Shown piece by piece: positions 33,484 to 41,258 of a stretch of 64,000 bases of DNA (positions within the stretch are counted from its first letter, which is position 1; the number at the start of each line of letters is the position of its first letter). The notes under the pieces are model-generated. The model ran no database searches. It saw nothing but the letters and a program-made list of their open reading frames with translations, and was not told where the DNA came from. Both the position numbers and the translations under genes were made by a program. Location of the stretch: assembly GCF_005862235.1 (NCBI RefSeq), contig NZ_VCEK01000002.1:768534-832533 (forward strand), written 5' to 3'. The DNA is from Saccharomonospora piscinae (GTDB lineage Bacteria > Actinomycetota > Actinomycetes > Mycobacteriales > Pseudonocardiaceae).

Positions 33484-33690
33484 TCACCGCGTGCGCTGGG
33501 AGGGGACCTGCCTGCCCTCCTCCGGCGACAGTCCCAGCGCCTCCAGCAATTCGGCGCAGTCCTCGGCGTCCACGGCGGCCGATGCGACCGCGCGCACCGC
33601 TCTGCGCCGTTGCTCGGGGTCGGGCTCCTCGGTGTAGGGCAGTACCGGTCTCGGGTTCTGGCTCGGAGCGGTCGGGCTGTGTGCGTTCAC
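33484..33690 (-). CDS. Small acidic helical protein, unknown
   Basis: 68 residues from GTG with a very good AGGAG site 6 nt upstream. Disordered Pro-rich start (MNAHSPTAPSQNPRPVLPY) then a helical part EQRRRAVRAVASAAVDAEDC with AELLEALGLSPEEG. No recognised domain; the strong ribosome site is the main support. Confidence 0.6.
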   Translation of the reverse strand: MNAHSPTAPSQNPRPVLPYTEEPDPEQRRRAVRAVASAAVDAEDCAELLEALGLSPEEGRQVPSQRTR

Positions 33691-33863
33691 GGCAGCTCCT
33701 CGTCGGCTGGTCGTGGGGGTGGGCTGTGTCTTCTTCCGGCGGATCGGCGACCCGCCAGGATGACGTACCCGCTGGGTGGCGGCGCTACACGTCCGGTTTC
33801 CCGCAGCAGGTGACTGGGTACGAGCCGTGACGTGACCGCCCTGGTCACGGAAAGGAGGCTGAC

Positions 33864-34337
33864 GTGGGTATCGACGCATATCTCGCGTTCATCGCCCTGG
33901 GCCTGATCATGATCGTGGCAGATGGTCAACTCCTCTACCACAGCGGGAAACGCTATCTGTCCGGTGTGGACTCGGAGGGTGACTCGGTCGGTTCAATGGC
34001 CAAACTCGTCACCGTGCTGTTCCACCTCGTCATGTTCGGCTTCCTGGCACTGCTGTCGGTGCTGAACTTCGACTTCGGCGGCAACACGATCCGCGCGGTG
34101 GTCGGCAACCTCGGCATCCTGCTGTTGCTGCTCGCCCTCGTCCACGCCGTGACGATGGCGGTGATGTCCCAGATGCACGACGCTCGCGCCACCGACGAGC
34201 GGTACACGCGGCCGAGCACCCGCTCCACCGCCAGCACGAACATCCAACTGCAACGTGGTCCGGTGGTGGCTCCCGTTCCCGGTCAGCACGGACGTGACCC
34301 GCGCCTGAGCCCGTCGATCGAGGACCAGATGAACTGA
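33864..34337 (+). CDS. Three-TM membrane protein, unknown
   Basis: 157 residues from GTG with AAAGGAGG upstream. Hydrophobic segments about 6-23, 46-66 and 77-98, then a polar, disordered tail with TRPSTRSTASTN. No family recognised. Followed by a hairpin terminator. Confidence 0.7.
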   Translation: MGIDAYLAFIALGLIMIVADGQLLYHSGKRYLSGVDSEGDSVGSMAKLVTVLFHLVMFGFLALLSVLNFDFGGNTIRAVVGNLGILLLLLALVHAVTMAVMSQMHDARATDERYTRPSTRSTASTNIQLQRGPVVAPVPGQHGRDPRLSPSIEDQMN

Positions 34338-34359
34338 TCGCGGCAGGCGTCCCCGGCTA

Positions 34360-34395
34360 CTCGGCTGCCGCCGCGGTCCCCCCAGGGCAGCCGAG
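34360..34395 (+). terminator. 10-bp hairpin between convergent genes
   Basis: CTCGGCTGCC (34360-34369) pairs perfectly with GGCAGCCGAG (34386-34395) around a 16-nt loop, 23 nt after the membrane-protein stop. The rest of the gap up to the DUF998 gene (34396-34505) shows no other feature. Confidence 0.6.
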
Positions 34396-34505
34396 CGGGC
34401 ACGGGTCACGAGGTCGGTCAGGCTCACAGGACCATGTTGCACACGGTGAGCACCGCATCGCTATCCGGATACCGGCGAACGGGTGACATGGCTCCCCCGA
34501 TCGGG

Positions 34506-35225
34506 TCACGCGCGGGCGGTGGACCGCGCCGCGCGGTGGGCCAGCACGAGCAGGCCCGCGAGCAACAGGAAGTCGAGCACGAAGACGACCCGCTGGAGCA
34601 GTCCGACCGGGACCGCGTCCAGCAGCGACAGCGCCGCGGTCAACGGCGCGAACCCGAGCGCGAGGTTGTCGGCGAGGTAGCTGAGGCCGAACAACACGAG
34701 GCCGCCGAGCGCGGCCCACACCAGGCGGGCGAGCATCCGACGGGTCCGCCGCAACTCCTCGACGCCCCTGGTGGAGTCGAGCAGGCACACCGCGATGCCG
34801 GGCAGGGACAGGAAGGTCAGCAGGCTCGCGTACTGGTGAATCAGCCCGCTGACCGGGTCGATGTCCTCCGTGAAGGTCGCCGGGAACAGCGCGGCCGCCA
34901 CCAGCCCGGTCGTCGCCACGACGATGAGGATGGTGGCGGTGCGGCTCACGGCCAGCCCGGCGGCGAGCAGCGCACCCCGGACCGCGACGAGCCCCACGGC
35001 GAACGACAGCAGGCTGGCCTCCAGCATGCCCTGTCCGGTGTCGGTGAACGCGTAACGGCTGATCGGATCGGCGATCGGGTCGAACGAGCTGATGGCGTGC
35101 AGGATCGTCAACGTGAACAGTGCCCACCCCAGTGCGGCGGTGGCCGCGAGCGTCCAGGTGTGAACCCGGGCGGAAGCGACCTCGGTGGTCGCCGCTTTGG
35201 TCCCCAGTTGCCCCATGCCACCCAT
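34506..35225 (-). CDS. DUF998 family membrane protein
   Basis: 239 residues, about six membrane segments in the DUF998 arrangement: WALFTLTILHAISSFDPIADPISRYAF, then FPATFTEDIDPVSGLIHQYAS with the conserved His. Function unknown. An ATG three codons in (MGQLGTK) is an alternative start. Confidence 0.8.
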   Translation of the reverse strand: MGGMGQLGTKAATTEVASARVHTWTLAATAALGWALFTLTILHAISSFDPIADPISRYAFTDTGQGMLEASLLSFAVGLVAVRGALLAAGLAVSRTATILIVVATTGLVAAALFPATFTEDIDPVSGLIHQYASLLTFLSLPGIAVCLLDSTRGVEELRRTRRMLARLVWAALGGLVLFGLSYLADNLALGFAPLTAALSLLDAVPVGLLQRVVFVLDFLLLAGLLVLAHRAARSTARA

Positions 35226-35268
35226 TGTTCCGGCCCGGGCACCCGGTGTCCTCAGGGTTTTGCCCGGA

Positions 35269-36042
35269 TTATGGCTCGTCAGCCTCGAAATCGATCAGGA
35301 CGAGGGCCTGGTCGTCGTGCTGTTTCGAGCGCGGCCAGCGCCGCGCGTCGGCGTCGGCGGCCTCGGCCTCGCGCACCACGTCGAGCACGGCGTCGGCGCC
35401 GCGCTGGCGGGCGAGGCGCAGCACGGCGTCCCAGTCGAGCAGGCGGTAGGTGTCGACGCCGATCGACACGCCGTCGCTGGCCAGCACCGCGGCCCCGACC
35501 TCGGCACGGGGCCAGCGGCGGCGCAGTGCGTGGCGAGCCGCGTCCGGCACGGCTTCGGCCACCCAGAACCCGCCGTCGCTGTTGCGCAGCCGGTCCACGG
35601 CGGCCCGGTCGCGCAGCGCACCGGCCACGCGGAGCCGGTCGAGCCGGTCGTCCACCAGCACCTCGGGTCCGGTCGCCGTGAACGCCACCACGGGACTGTC
35701 GGCCAGTACGAGAGCGTCGACGTGGCGTGCGCTCCACCGCAGCATCGCCACCGTGCTCGACGGTGAGTGGCGCGGGGTGAGCCCGTACTCGGCCGCCGTC
35801 GAGGCGATCGCCGCGGCCAGTGTGTCGGTGAGGTCCCGCTCGGGTTCGGCCCGCAGCAGTGCGTCGAGCCTTCGGGCCAGCCGGTGCGAGTACCAGCCGC
35901 CGCTGGGTAGCCCGTCCCGCAGTTCCGTCGCGCCGTCGAGCACCACGGCGGTGTCGGCGGTGACCACGACCCGGTCCTCGGTCGGGCGGGGGCGGCCGTC
36001 GACACCGACGCCCGCGCGCTCGGCGATGTCGATGCGAGGCAT
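35269..36042 (-). CDS. PP2C-like protein phosphatase domain protein
   Basis: 257 residues, starting 2 bp after the upstream membrane-protein gene. PTEDRVVVTADTAVVLDGATEL has the metal-binding Asp of PP2C motif 2 (DGATEL in place of DGMGG), STVAMLRW, VLADSPVVAF and VLASDGVSIGVD (motif 8) follow, and HDDQALVLIDF ends it with the last metal Asp. Shorter and more diverged than classical PP2C, so activity is uncertain. Confidence 0.75.
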   Translation of the reverse strand: MPRIDIAERAGVGVDGRPRPTEDRVVVTADTAVVLDGATELRDGLPSGGWYSHRLARRLDALLRAEPERDLTDTLAAAIASTAAEYGLTPRHSPSSTVAMLRWSARHVDALVLADSPVVAFTATGPEVLVDDRLDRLRVAGALRDRAAVDRLRNSDGGFWVAEAVPDAARHALRRRWPRAEVGAAVLASDGVSIGVDTYRLLDWDAVLRLARQRGADAVLDVVREAEAADADARRWPRSKQHDDQALVLIDFEADEP

Positions 36043-36044
36043 TC

Positions 36045-36689
36045 TCACCCGTGCCTTCGCTTGGGCGCCCAGGCGACGTGGGGAAGGAAGAGCTGGGTGA
36101 GCGGGCCGATCGCCAGCGCGTACAGCACGGTCCCCACACCGACCGTGCCGCCCAGTAGCCAGCCGATCGCGAGCACGGTGACCTCGATGGCCGTGCGGAC
36201 CAGCCGCACCGACCGGCCCGTGCTGGCCGCCAACCCGGTCATGAGCCCGTCCCGAGGGCCCGGCCCGAGACGCGCGCCGACGTAGACCGCCGTCGCGAGG
36301 CCGTTCAGCACGATCCCGCCCAGTAACAGGGCGGACTGCCAGGCGAGGTGGTGTGTGTCGGGCAGCACCAGCCGCACCAGATCGACCACTACCGCGATCA
36401 CGGCGACGTTGGCGACGGTGCCGATGCCGACGCGCTGTCGCAGCGGGATCCACAGGACGAGCACCACCACGCCCGTCAGCGCGGTGACCATGCCGAACGT
36501 CAGCGAGGTCCGCCCGGCGACACCCTCGTGCAGGACGTCCCAGGGATTCAGGCCCAGCCCGGAACGGGTCATCATCGCCATGCTCGTGCCGTAGCACGCG
36601 AGTCCGAGCAGCAGCTGGGTCAGCCGGAAAGCCGGGGCCGTGGTGACGGGGACGGGACTGAGCTCGACGGAGGTCTGCACCGAAGCCAC
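36045..36689 (-). CDS. YczE-like membrane protein
   Basis: About 214 residues; the start is uncertain among GTG codons at 36689 and 36680. Five membrane segments. YczE/YitT-family motifs: LACYGTSMAMMTRSGLGLNPWDVLHEG and VGARLGPGPRDGLMTGLA. Possibly a small-molecule transporter. Probably cotranscribed with the PP2C-like gene. A 490-bp gap rich in hairpins separates it from the next upstream gene. Confidence 0.75.
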   Translation of the reverse strand: MASVQTSVELSPVPVTTAPAFRLTQLLLGLACYGTSMAMMTRSGLGLNPWDVLHEGVAGRTSLTFGMVTALTGVVVLVLWIPLRQRVGIGTVANVAVIAVVVDLVRLVLPDTHHLAWQSALLLGGIVLNGLATAVYVGARLGPGPRDGLMTGLAASTGRSVRLVRTAIEVTVLAIGWLLGGTVGVGTVLYALAIGPLTQLFLPHVAWAPKRRHG

Positions 36690-36782
36690 CCGCTCACTAT
36701 GGCCAGCGACCGTGCCCGGTGACAGAGCCAATCGGACCGGCAATGGCCGTGGCCGCCGTGTCGTGCGACACACCGCAGGGAA

Positions 36783-37019
36783 AAGCCGGTGCGCCGGATG
36801 CGAGGTCAGGCCGTCACTCCAGGGAAAAGGACGGTGTGGCATCCGGCGCACCGGCTTGTCGCCGTGCCCGGGGGAGGGCACGGGCGCCGTGGGCCCTCCG
36901 GCATTGCCCCTCGCCATGCCGGAAAGCCCCTCGGCTCAGGTGCGTGTCGGGACGGGGTGTCCACCCGGCGCGGTGGGTGGACACCGCCGACACGCACCCG
37001 CGGGCCTCGGAGCCGCGGG
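36783..37019. other. Array of five near-perfect hairpins in a 496-bp gene-free gap
   Basis: The gap 36690-37185 holds no gene that I can support. It contains successive inverted repeats: a 19-bp perfect one (36783-36801/36839-36857, with an inner CCGTC/GACGG pair), an 8-bp one (36862-36869/36876-36883), an 8-bp one (36897-36904/36916-36923), a 22-bp one (36940-36997, arms of 11 plus 11 bp with one internal loop) and a 6- to 7-bp one (36997-37019). Another, CGCGG/CCGCG, lies at 37146-37161. This suggests a structured RNA or protein-bound DNA rather than a simple terminator. Confidence 0.65.
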
Positions 37020-37185
37020 GGCAACGCGGAGCCGAGACCATGACCCGACTCGGCCAGGCGCGGTCGGCCGAGCGGGAAGGGGGGAATACACGGGACAACC
37101 TCTCGGTAAACGACAGTCGAGGGACAGGACCGTCATCGGTGACAGCGCGGGAGGTTCCGCGAGCCGCCGACCAACCGAGTACGGG

Positions 37186-38442
37186 TCAGTCGGGCGAGGT
37201 CGTCGGCAGGGCAGCCGCCCTGCCCGCGCCGACGACGTCCTGGTCGCGGCTGACGCCGAGCAGGCGCAACTGGGTGACCGTCGGGAGGTCACCCAGGACG
37301 CCGACCTCGCCGCGAGCGGCGTGGGTGCCGTCCTGATGGTGCGCCACGGTGGTCGAGGGACCCGCGACGGACGCGGGCGCGGGCGGTGAGGGCACCAGGG
37401 GCCCGAGTGGGCGCTCGGGCCCCTCGGCCTCGGAGTGCCGGGTGTCGTGGGCGTCGTCGGTCGGTACGGGCGAGATCCACGGTGAAGTGGTCGTGTCCCG
37501 CTCACCGGTCCGGTCGGGGCCCGACGGCGACGTCACCGTCGGCTGCTCGGCGTCCGTCAAGGGCGCCGCGGGCACCGAAGGCTCCGCGCGCGGCTCGGCG
37601 GGTTCGGTGGGGGCCGTCGCACCCGGTGGGCCGGGGGCCGGGTCGCCGGACCCGATCGGCAACCGGGGGAGTTCGATGCCGGGCAGCGTGTCGGTGAGCC
37701 CGGAACCGGGCAGCTCGGCCGGGACGTCCACGACCTCCTCCACAGCGCCGCCGACGGTGTCGGTGACCGCCGGCAGTGCCTCGCCGAGCATCCCGGTGAG
37801 TTCCGTCGCGGTGGCGGTCAGCTTCGAGGTGGTGCCCAGCAGCGTCCCGGTGGTCGCGCCGAGCAGTGTGGGGTGCTCGTCGTCCTCACTCGGCGCGACC
37901 CGGGGGCCGTCGGCGGGCAGCAGCGCGCTCTCACCGCAGGGCAGTGGCACCGAGGCGGGCTCCGAGCCGTCCTCGGACTCCGGCTGCTCCGGCTTCTGCG
38001 AGTCCGGCGAGTCGGTGCTGTCGGTGCTGTCGGTGCTGTCACTGCCGTCGCTGCCGTTGCTGCCGTGCGGCTCGTCGGCGTCGCCGGCGGGCGCGGTCGG
38101 TGTGCCCGGCTCCGCAGGTGTCGTGTCGTCGGCGTCGTCGCCGTTGCTCTCCGGGGCCGTCGGCTCGACCGGCTCGTCGGTATCGGGGTCGTCGGCGCAG
38201 TCGAGTGGGCCGGGTGACGCGGGCTCTGAGCGGGTGTCCTCAGGTGGGGTCGTGGCGACCGACGGGCAGGGGGCCGCCTCGTCTGCCGGGGCGGTGGTCG
38301 GTTCCTGGGCGGTGGCGGTTCCGGCGAGGACGGCGGAGACGAGCCAGCCGCCCACGGCGAGCGCGACCACGGCCAGGAACCGGCGGAGAGACAGTGGCAG
38401 GGGAGCGCGGCGGCGCACCGCCCACACAGCCCTCACCGCCAT
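37186..38442 (-). CDS. Large secreted acidic low-complexity protein
   Basis: 418 residues from ATG (two GTG codons directly upstream are alternatives). Signal peptide: basic RRRAPLPLSLRRF then a hydrophobic stretch ending GTATAQ. Residues 45-180 are Asp/Glu/Pro/Thr/Ser-rich with an SDSTDSTDSTDS run; 200-260 a more ordered helical part (LLGTTSKLTATATELTGMLG, AVTDTVGGAVEEVVDV) resembling the hydrophobic repeats of small secreted actinobacterial proteins; Pro-rich after. A few Cys could form disulfides. No known family; probably cell-surface or aerial-growth related (inference). Confidence 0.7.
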   Translation of the reverse strand: MAVRAVWAVRRRAPLPLSLRRFLAVVALAVGGWLVSAVLAGTATAQEPTTAPADEAAPCPSVATTPPEDTRSEPASPGPLDCADDPDTDEPVEPTAPESNGDDADDTTPAEPGTPTAPAGDADEPHGSNGSDGSDSTDSTDSTDSPDSQKPEQPESEDGSEPASVPLPCGESALLPADGPRVAPSEDDEHPTLLGATTGTLLGTTSKLTATATELTGMLGEALPAVTDTVGGAVEEVVDVPAELPGSGLTDTLPGIELPRLPIGSGDPAPGPPGATAPTEPAEPRAEPSVPAAPLTDAEQPTVTSPSGPDRTGERDTTTSPWISPVPTDDAHDTRHSEAEGPERPLGPLVPSPPAPASVAGPSTTVAHHQDGTHAARGEVGVLGDLPTVTQLRLLGVSRDQDVVGAGRAAALPTTSPD

Positions 38443-38553
38443 CACCACCTGTCGTGCTCCGTGCGTCGCGTTCGCGGCCCGCGTTCGTTCGTGATCGCGA
38501 ACGACCCCCGGCTTACCCCGGGACTGCTATTTCTAGCACCCCGCGCGAGTGTT

Positions 38554-39756
38554 TCACCCCGTCGGTGTGCGATCCACCCCGGACGGCGGAACCGAACCCA
38601 AGGTACGCAACCGCTCAATCGCTTCGTCGAGCACCTCGTGACGTTTACAGAAAGCAAACCGCAGCAGATGCTTCCACTCGTTCGGGTGGTCGGTGAACAC
38701 GCTGACGGGGACTGCGGCGACACCGACCGACTCCGGAAGTCGCCATGCGAGTTCCTCCGCATCGGTGAATCCGAGCGGGCGGATGTCCGCGCAGACGAAA
38801 TAGGTCCCCTCGCTGCGGCGGATACCGAAGCCCGCCTCCGCCAGGCCCGCGCACAGCCGGTCGCGCTTGGCCTGCAGCGACGTGCGCAGCGAGTCGACCC
38901 AGGGGAGCTCGTGCCGGAGCGCGTGCGCGACCGCGGGCTGGAGCGGCCCCCCTGACACGAACGTGAGGAACTGTTTCGCCGCGCGGACGGCGGCCGTGAG
39001 TTCCGGGGTGGCGCAGACCCAGCCGATCTTCCAGCCGGTGCAGTTGAACGTCTTGCCCGCGCTGGAGATCGAGACCGTGCGGGGGGCCATGCCGGGGAAT
39101 GTGGCCAGCGGCCGATGCCGCGTGTCGTCGAAAACCAGATGCTCGTACACCTCGTCGGTGATCGCGATCAGTTCGTGTTCGACGCACAACTCCGCGAGCG
39201 TAGCCAGTTCGGAATCGGTGAAGACGGTTCCGGTGGGATTGTGAGGTGAGTTGAGCAGAATCGCTTTCGTGTTCGGCGTGATGGCGTGGCGCACGGCGTC
39301 GAGGTCGAGGGCGAACCGGTCACCGTCCGGCACGAGCGACACCACGCGGCGCCTCGCCCCCGCCATCGCGACCGCCGCGGCGTACGAGTCGTAGTAGGGC
39401 TCGACGACGATCACCTCGTCACCGGGGCCCGCGAGGGCGAGCAGGCTCGCCGCGATGGCCTCGGTGGCACCGGCCGTGACGAGGATCTCGCGGTCGGGGT
39501 CGTACTCGGTGCCGTACCGCGCGCGGTGTGCCGCGATGGCCTCCCGGAGTTCGGGCCTGCCCGGCCCCGGCGGATACTGGTTGGCGCCCCCGAACAGGGC
39601 GTCTCGCGCCGATTCGAGCATCCCGGCCGGGCCGTCGGTGTCCGGGAAACCCTGCCCGAGGTTGACGGCCGACGTGCGGCTCGCCAGGGCGGTCATCTCG
39701 GCGAAGATCGTGGAAGTGAACGGTCGGAGGCGTTCGACGAGTACAGGTTCGCGCAC
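38554..39756 (-). CDS. dapC: N-succinyldiaminopimelate aminotransferase
   Basis: 400 residues, fold-type I PLP aminotransferase closely matching the actinobacterial DapC (M. tuberculosis Rv0858c) along its length: NLGQGFPDTDGP, GANQYPPGPGRPELREAI, INSPHNPTG-type block LLNSPHNPTGTVF, ITDEVYEHLVFDD, and SSAGKTFNCTGWKIGW with the PLP Lys. Acts in lysine and diaminopimelate synthesis. GTG start, only 29 bp from the divergent DUF445 start. Confidence 0.88.
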   Translation of the reverse strand: MREPVLVERLRPFTSTIFAEMTALASRTSAVNLGQGFPDTDGPAGMLESARDALFGGANQYPPGPGRPELREAIAAHRARYGTEYDPDREILVTAGATEAIAASLLALAGPGDEVIVVEPYYDSYAAAVAMAGARRRVVSLVPDGDRFALDLDAVRHAITPNTKAILLNSPHNPTGTVFTDSELATLAELCVEHELIAITDEVYEHLVFDDTRHRPLATFPGMAPRTVSISSAGKTFNCTGWKIGWVCATPELTAAVRAAKQFLTFVSGGPLQPAVAHALRHELPWVDSLRTSLQAKRDRLCAGLAEAGFGIRRSEGTYFVCADIRPLGFTDAEELAWRLPESVGVAAVPVSVFTDHPNEWKHLLRFAFCKRHEVLDEAIERLRTLGSVPPSGVDRTPTG

Positions 39757-39785
39757 GAGGATTCATCCTCACGGACAATCACGGT

Positions 39786-41081
39786 ATGGAGCAAACGACG
39801 CCGGCCGAACTGCCGGTGGGGCGGCCGGGGGCGAGTGAGCGCGAGGAAGCCAAGCGACGCGGCCTGCGGCGGATGAAGCTGGTCGCGCTGTCCTTCCTCG
39901 TCGGCGCGACGGTGATCTTTCTGTTGACCAGCTGGGCGCAGGCGCGGGGCTGGCCCGCCTGGGTCGGCTACGTCCGCGCGGCGGCGGAGGCCGGGATGAT
40001 CGGCGCGCTCGCCGACTGGTTCGCGGTCACCGCGCTGTTCCGCCACCCGCTCGGGTTGAAGATCCCGCACACCGCGATCATCCCGAGGAAGAAGGACGTG
40101 CTCGGCGACAGCCTCGGCGACTTCGTGGGCACGAACTTCCTGTCCGAGCCCGTCGTCCGGGCCAAGCTGCGGCGCGTGGAGACGTCGCGGCGGGCGGGGG
40201 AGTGGCTGGCCCGCCCCGACAACGCCGAGCGGGTCACGGCCGAGATGGCCACCGTCGTGCGCGGCGCCGTCACGGTGTTGCGTGACGAGGACGTGCAGGC
40301 CGTGATGGAACAGGTGGTCGTCCGGCGCATCGTCGACCGGCAGTGGGGACCGCCGCTGGGCAAGCTGCTCCAGCAGATCCTCACGGACGGCGCCCATCAC
40401 CGCCTGGTCGACCTCGTGGTGGACCGCGCCTACGAGTGGGTGCGGGAGAACCACGAGACGGTGCTGCGGGTCGTGTCCGACCGGGCGCCGTCGTGGTCGC
40501 CCCGGTTCGTCGACTCGATGCTCGCCGACCGCGTGTACGGGGAGGTCCTGTCGTTCGCGTGGGCGGTCAAGACCGACGTCAACCACCCGATGCGGCTCGC
40601 CGTCGACCGGTTCCTCGTGGAGTTCGCCCGGGACCTGCAGTCCGACCCGGAGACGATGGCGCGCGCCGAGGCGGTCAAGCAGCAGTTGGCCGAGCACCCC
40701 GAGGTCCGGAAGGTGATCGACTCGGCTTGGTCGACGGCCAAGGACATGCTGCTCACCGCCGCCGAGGACCCGTCAAGCGAGCTGCGGCGGCGGGTCGCGA
40801 CCGGGCTCGCCACGCTCGGGCACCGGCTGCAGGACGACCCGGCGCTGTCGCGGAAGGTCGACGGCTGGGTCGAGGGCGTGGCGGCGTACGTGGCGAACCA
40901 CTACTCCGGCGAGGTCACCACGATCATCACCGACACCGTGGAGCGCTGGGACGCCGAGCAGACCTCCCGCAAGATCGAGTTGCAGGTGGGTCGGGACCTC
41001 CAGTTCATCCGTATCAACGGCACGGTGGTCGGCGCGCTCGCAGGCGTGGTCATCTACACGGTGGCGCAGCTGCTGTTCTAG
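39786..41081 (+). CDS. DUF445 family membrane-associated protein
   Basis: 431 residues. TM near 33-50, typical AEAGMIGALADWFAVTALFRHPLG block and IPHTAIIPRKKDVLGDSLG of DUF445 (YjiN-like), a long helical middle, and a C-terminal TM after LQFIRINGTVVGALAGVVIY. Function unknown. The 29-bp gap to divergent dapC implies overlapping promoters. Confidence 0.85.
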   Translation: MEQTTPAELPVGRPGASEREEAKRRGLRRMKLVALSFLVGATVIFLLTSWAQARGWPAWVGYVRAAAEAGMIGALADWFAVTALFRHPLGLKIPHTAIIPRKKDVLGDSLGDFVGTNFLSEPVVRAKLRRVETSRRAGEWLARPDNAERVTAEMATVVRGAVTVLRDEDVQAVMEQVVVRRIVDRQWGPPLGKLLQQILTDGAHHRLVDLVVDRAYEWVRENHETVLRVVSDRAPSWSPRFVDSMLADRVYGEVLSFAWAVKTDVNHPMRLAVDRFLVEFARDLQSDPETMARAEAVKQQLAEHPEVRKVIDSAWSTAKDMLLTAAEDPSSELRRRVATGLATLGHRLQDDPALSRKVDGWVEGVAAYVANHYSGEVTTIITDTVERWDAEQTSRKIELQVGRDLQFIRINGTVVGALAGVVIYTVAQLLF

Positions 41082-41095
41082 CTCGTTCGTCCCGT

Positions 41096-41258
41096 AGAGC
41101 CCCTGACACATTGGCGTTCGATTAGGGAGCGGCGGCCAGGCGGACGCGTCGCAAGGCGGAGGAGCGTCCGCGTACTGGAAGTACGTGGGCGCTACTCCAA
41201 CGCGGCGAGGCGCCGGCTGGGCGTCGCGAGCCGAACAGACCAATGTGTTAGGGGCTCT
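41096..41258. repeat. MITE-like 163-bp palindromic element
   Basis: Ends with 19-bp inverted repeats AGAGCCCCTGACACATTGG / CCAATGTGTTAGGGGCTCT (18 of 19 complementary). The interior folds on itself around CGTAC-TGGAA-GTACG with imperfect arms (GGAGGAGCG / CGCTACTCC). It fills the space between convergent DUF445 and receptor genes and ends exactly at the receptor stop codon. No coding capacity. Could be a non-autonomous mobile element or bidirectional terminator. Confidence 0.65.

Noticed and set aside
36719-37336. Open frames across the hairpin array
   Set aside because: No ribosome site, compositional features or domain; they run over inverted repeats and into the next gene's opposite strand.
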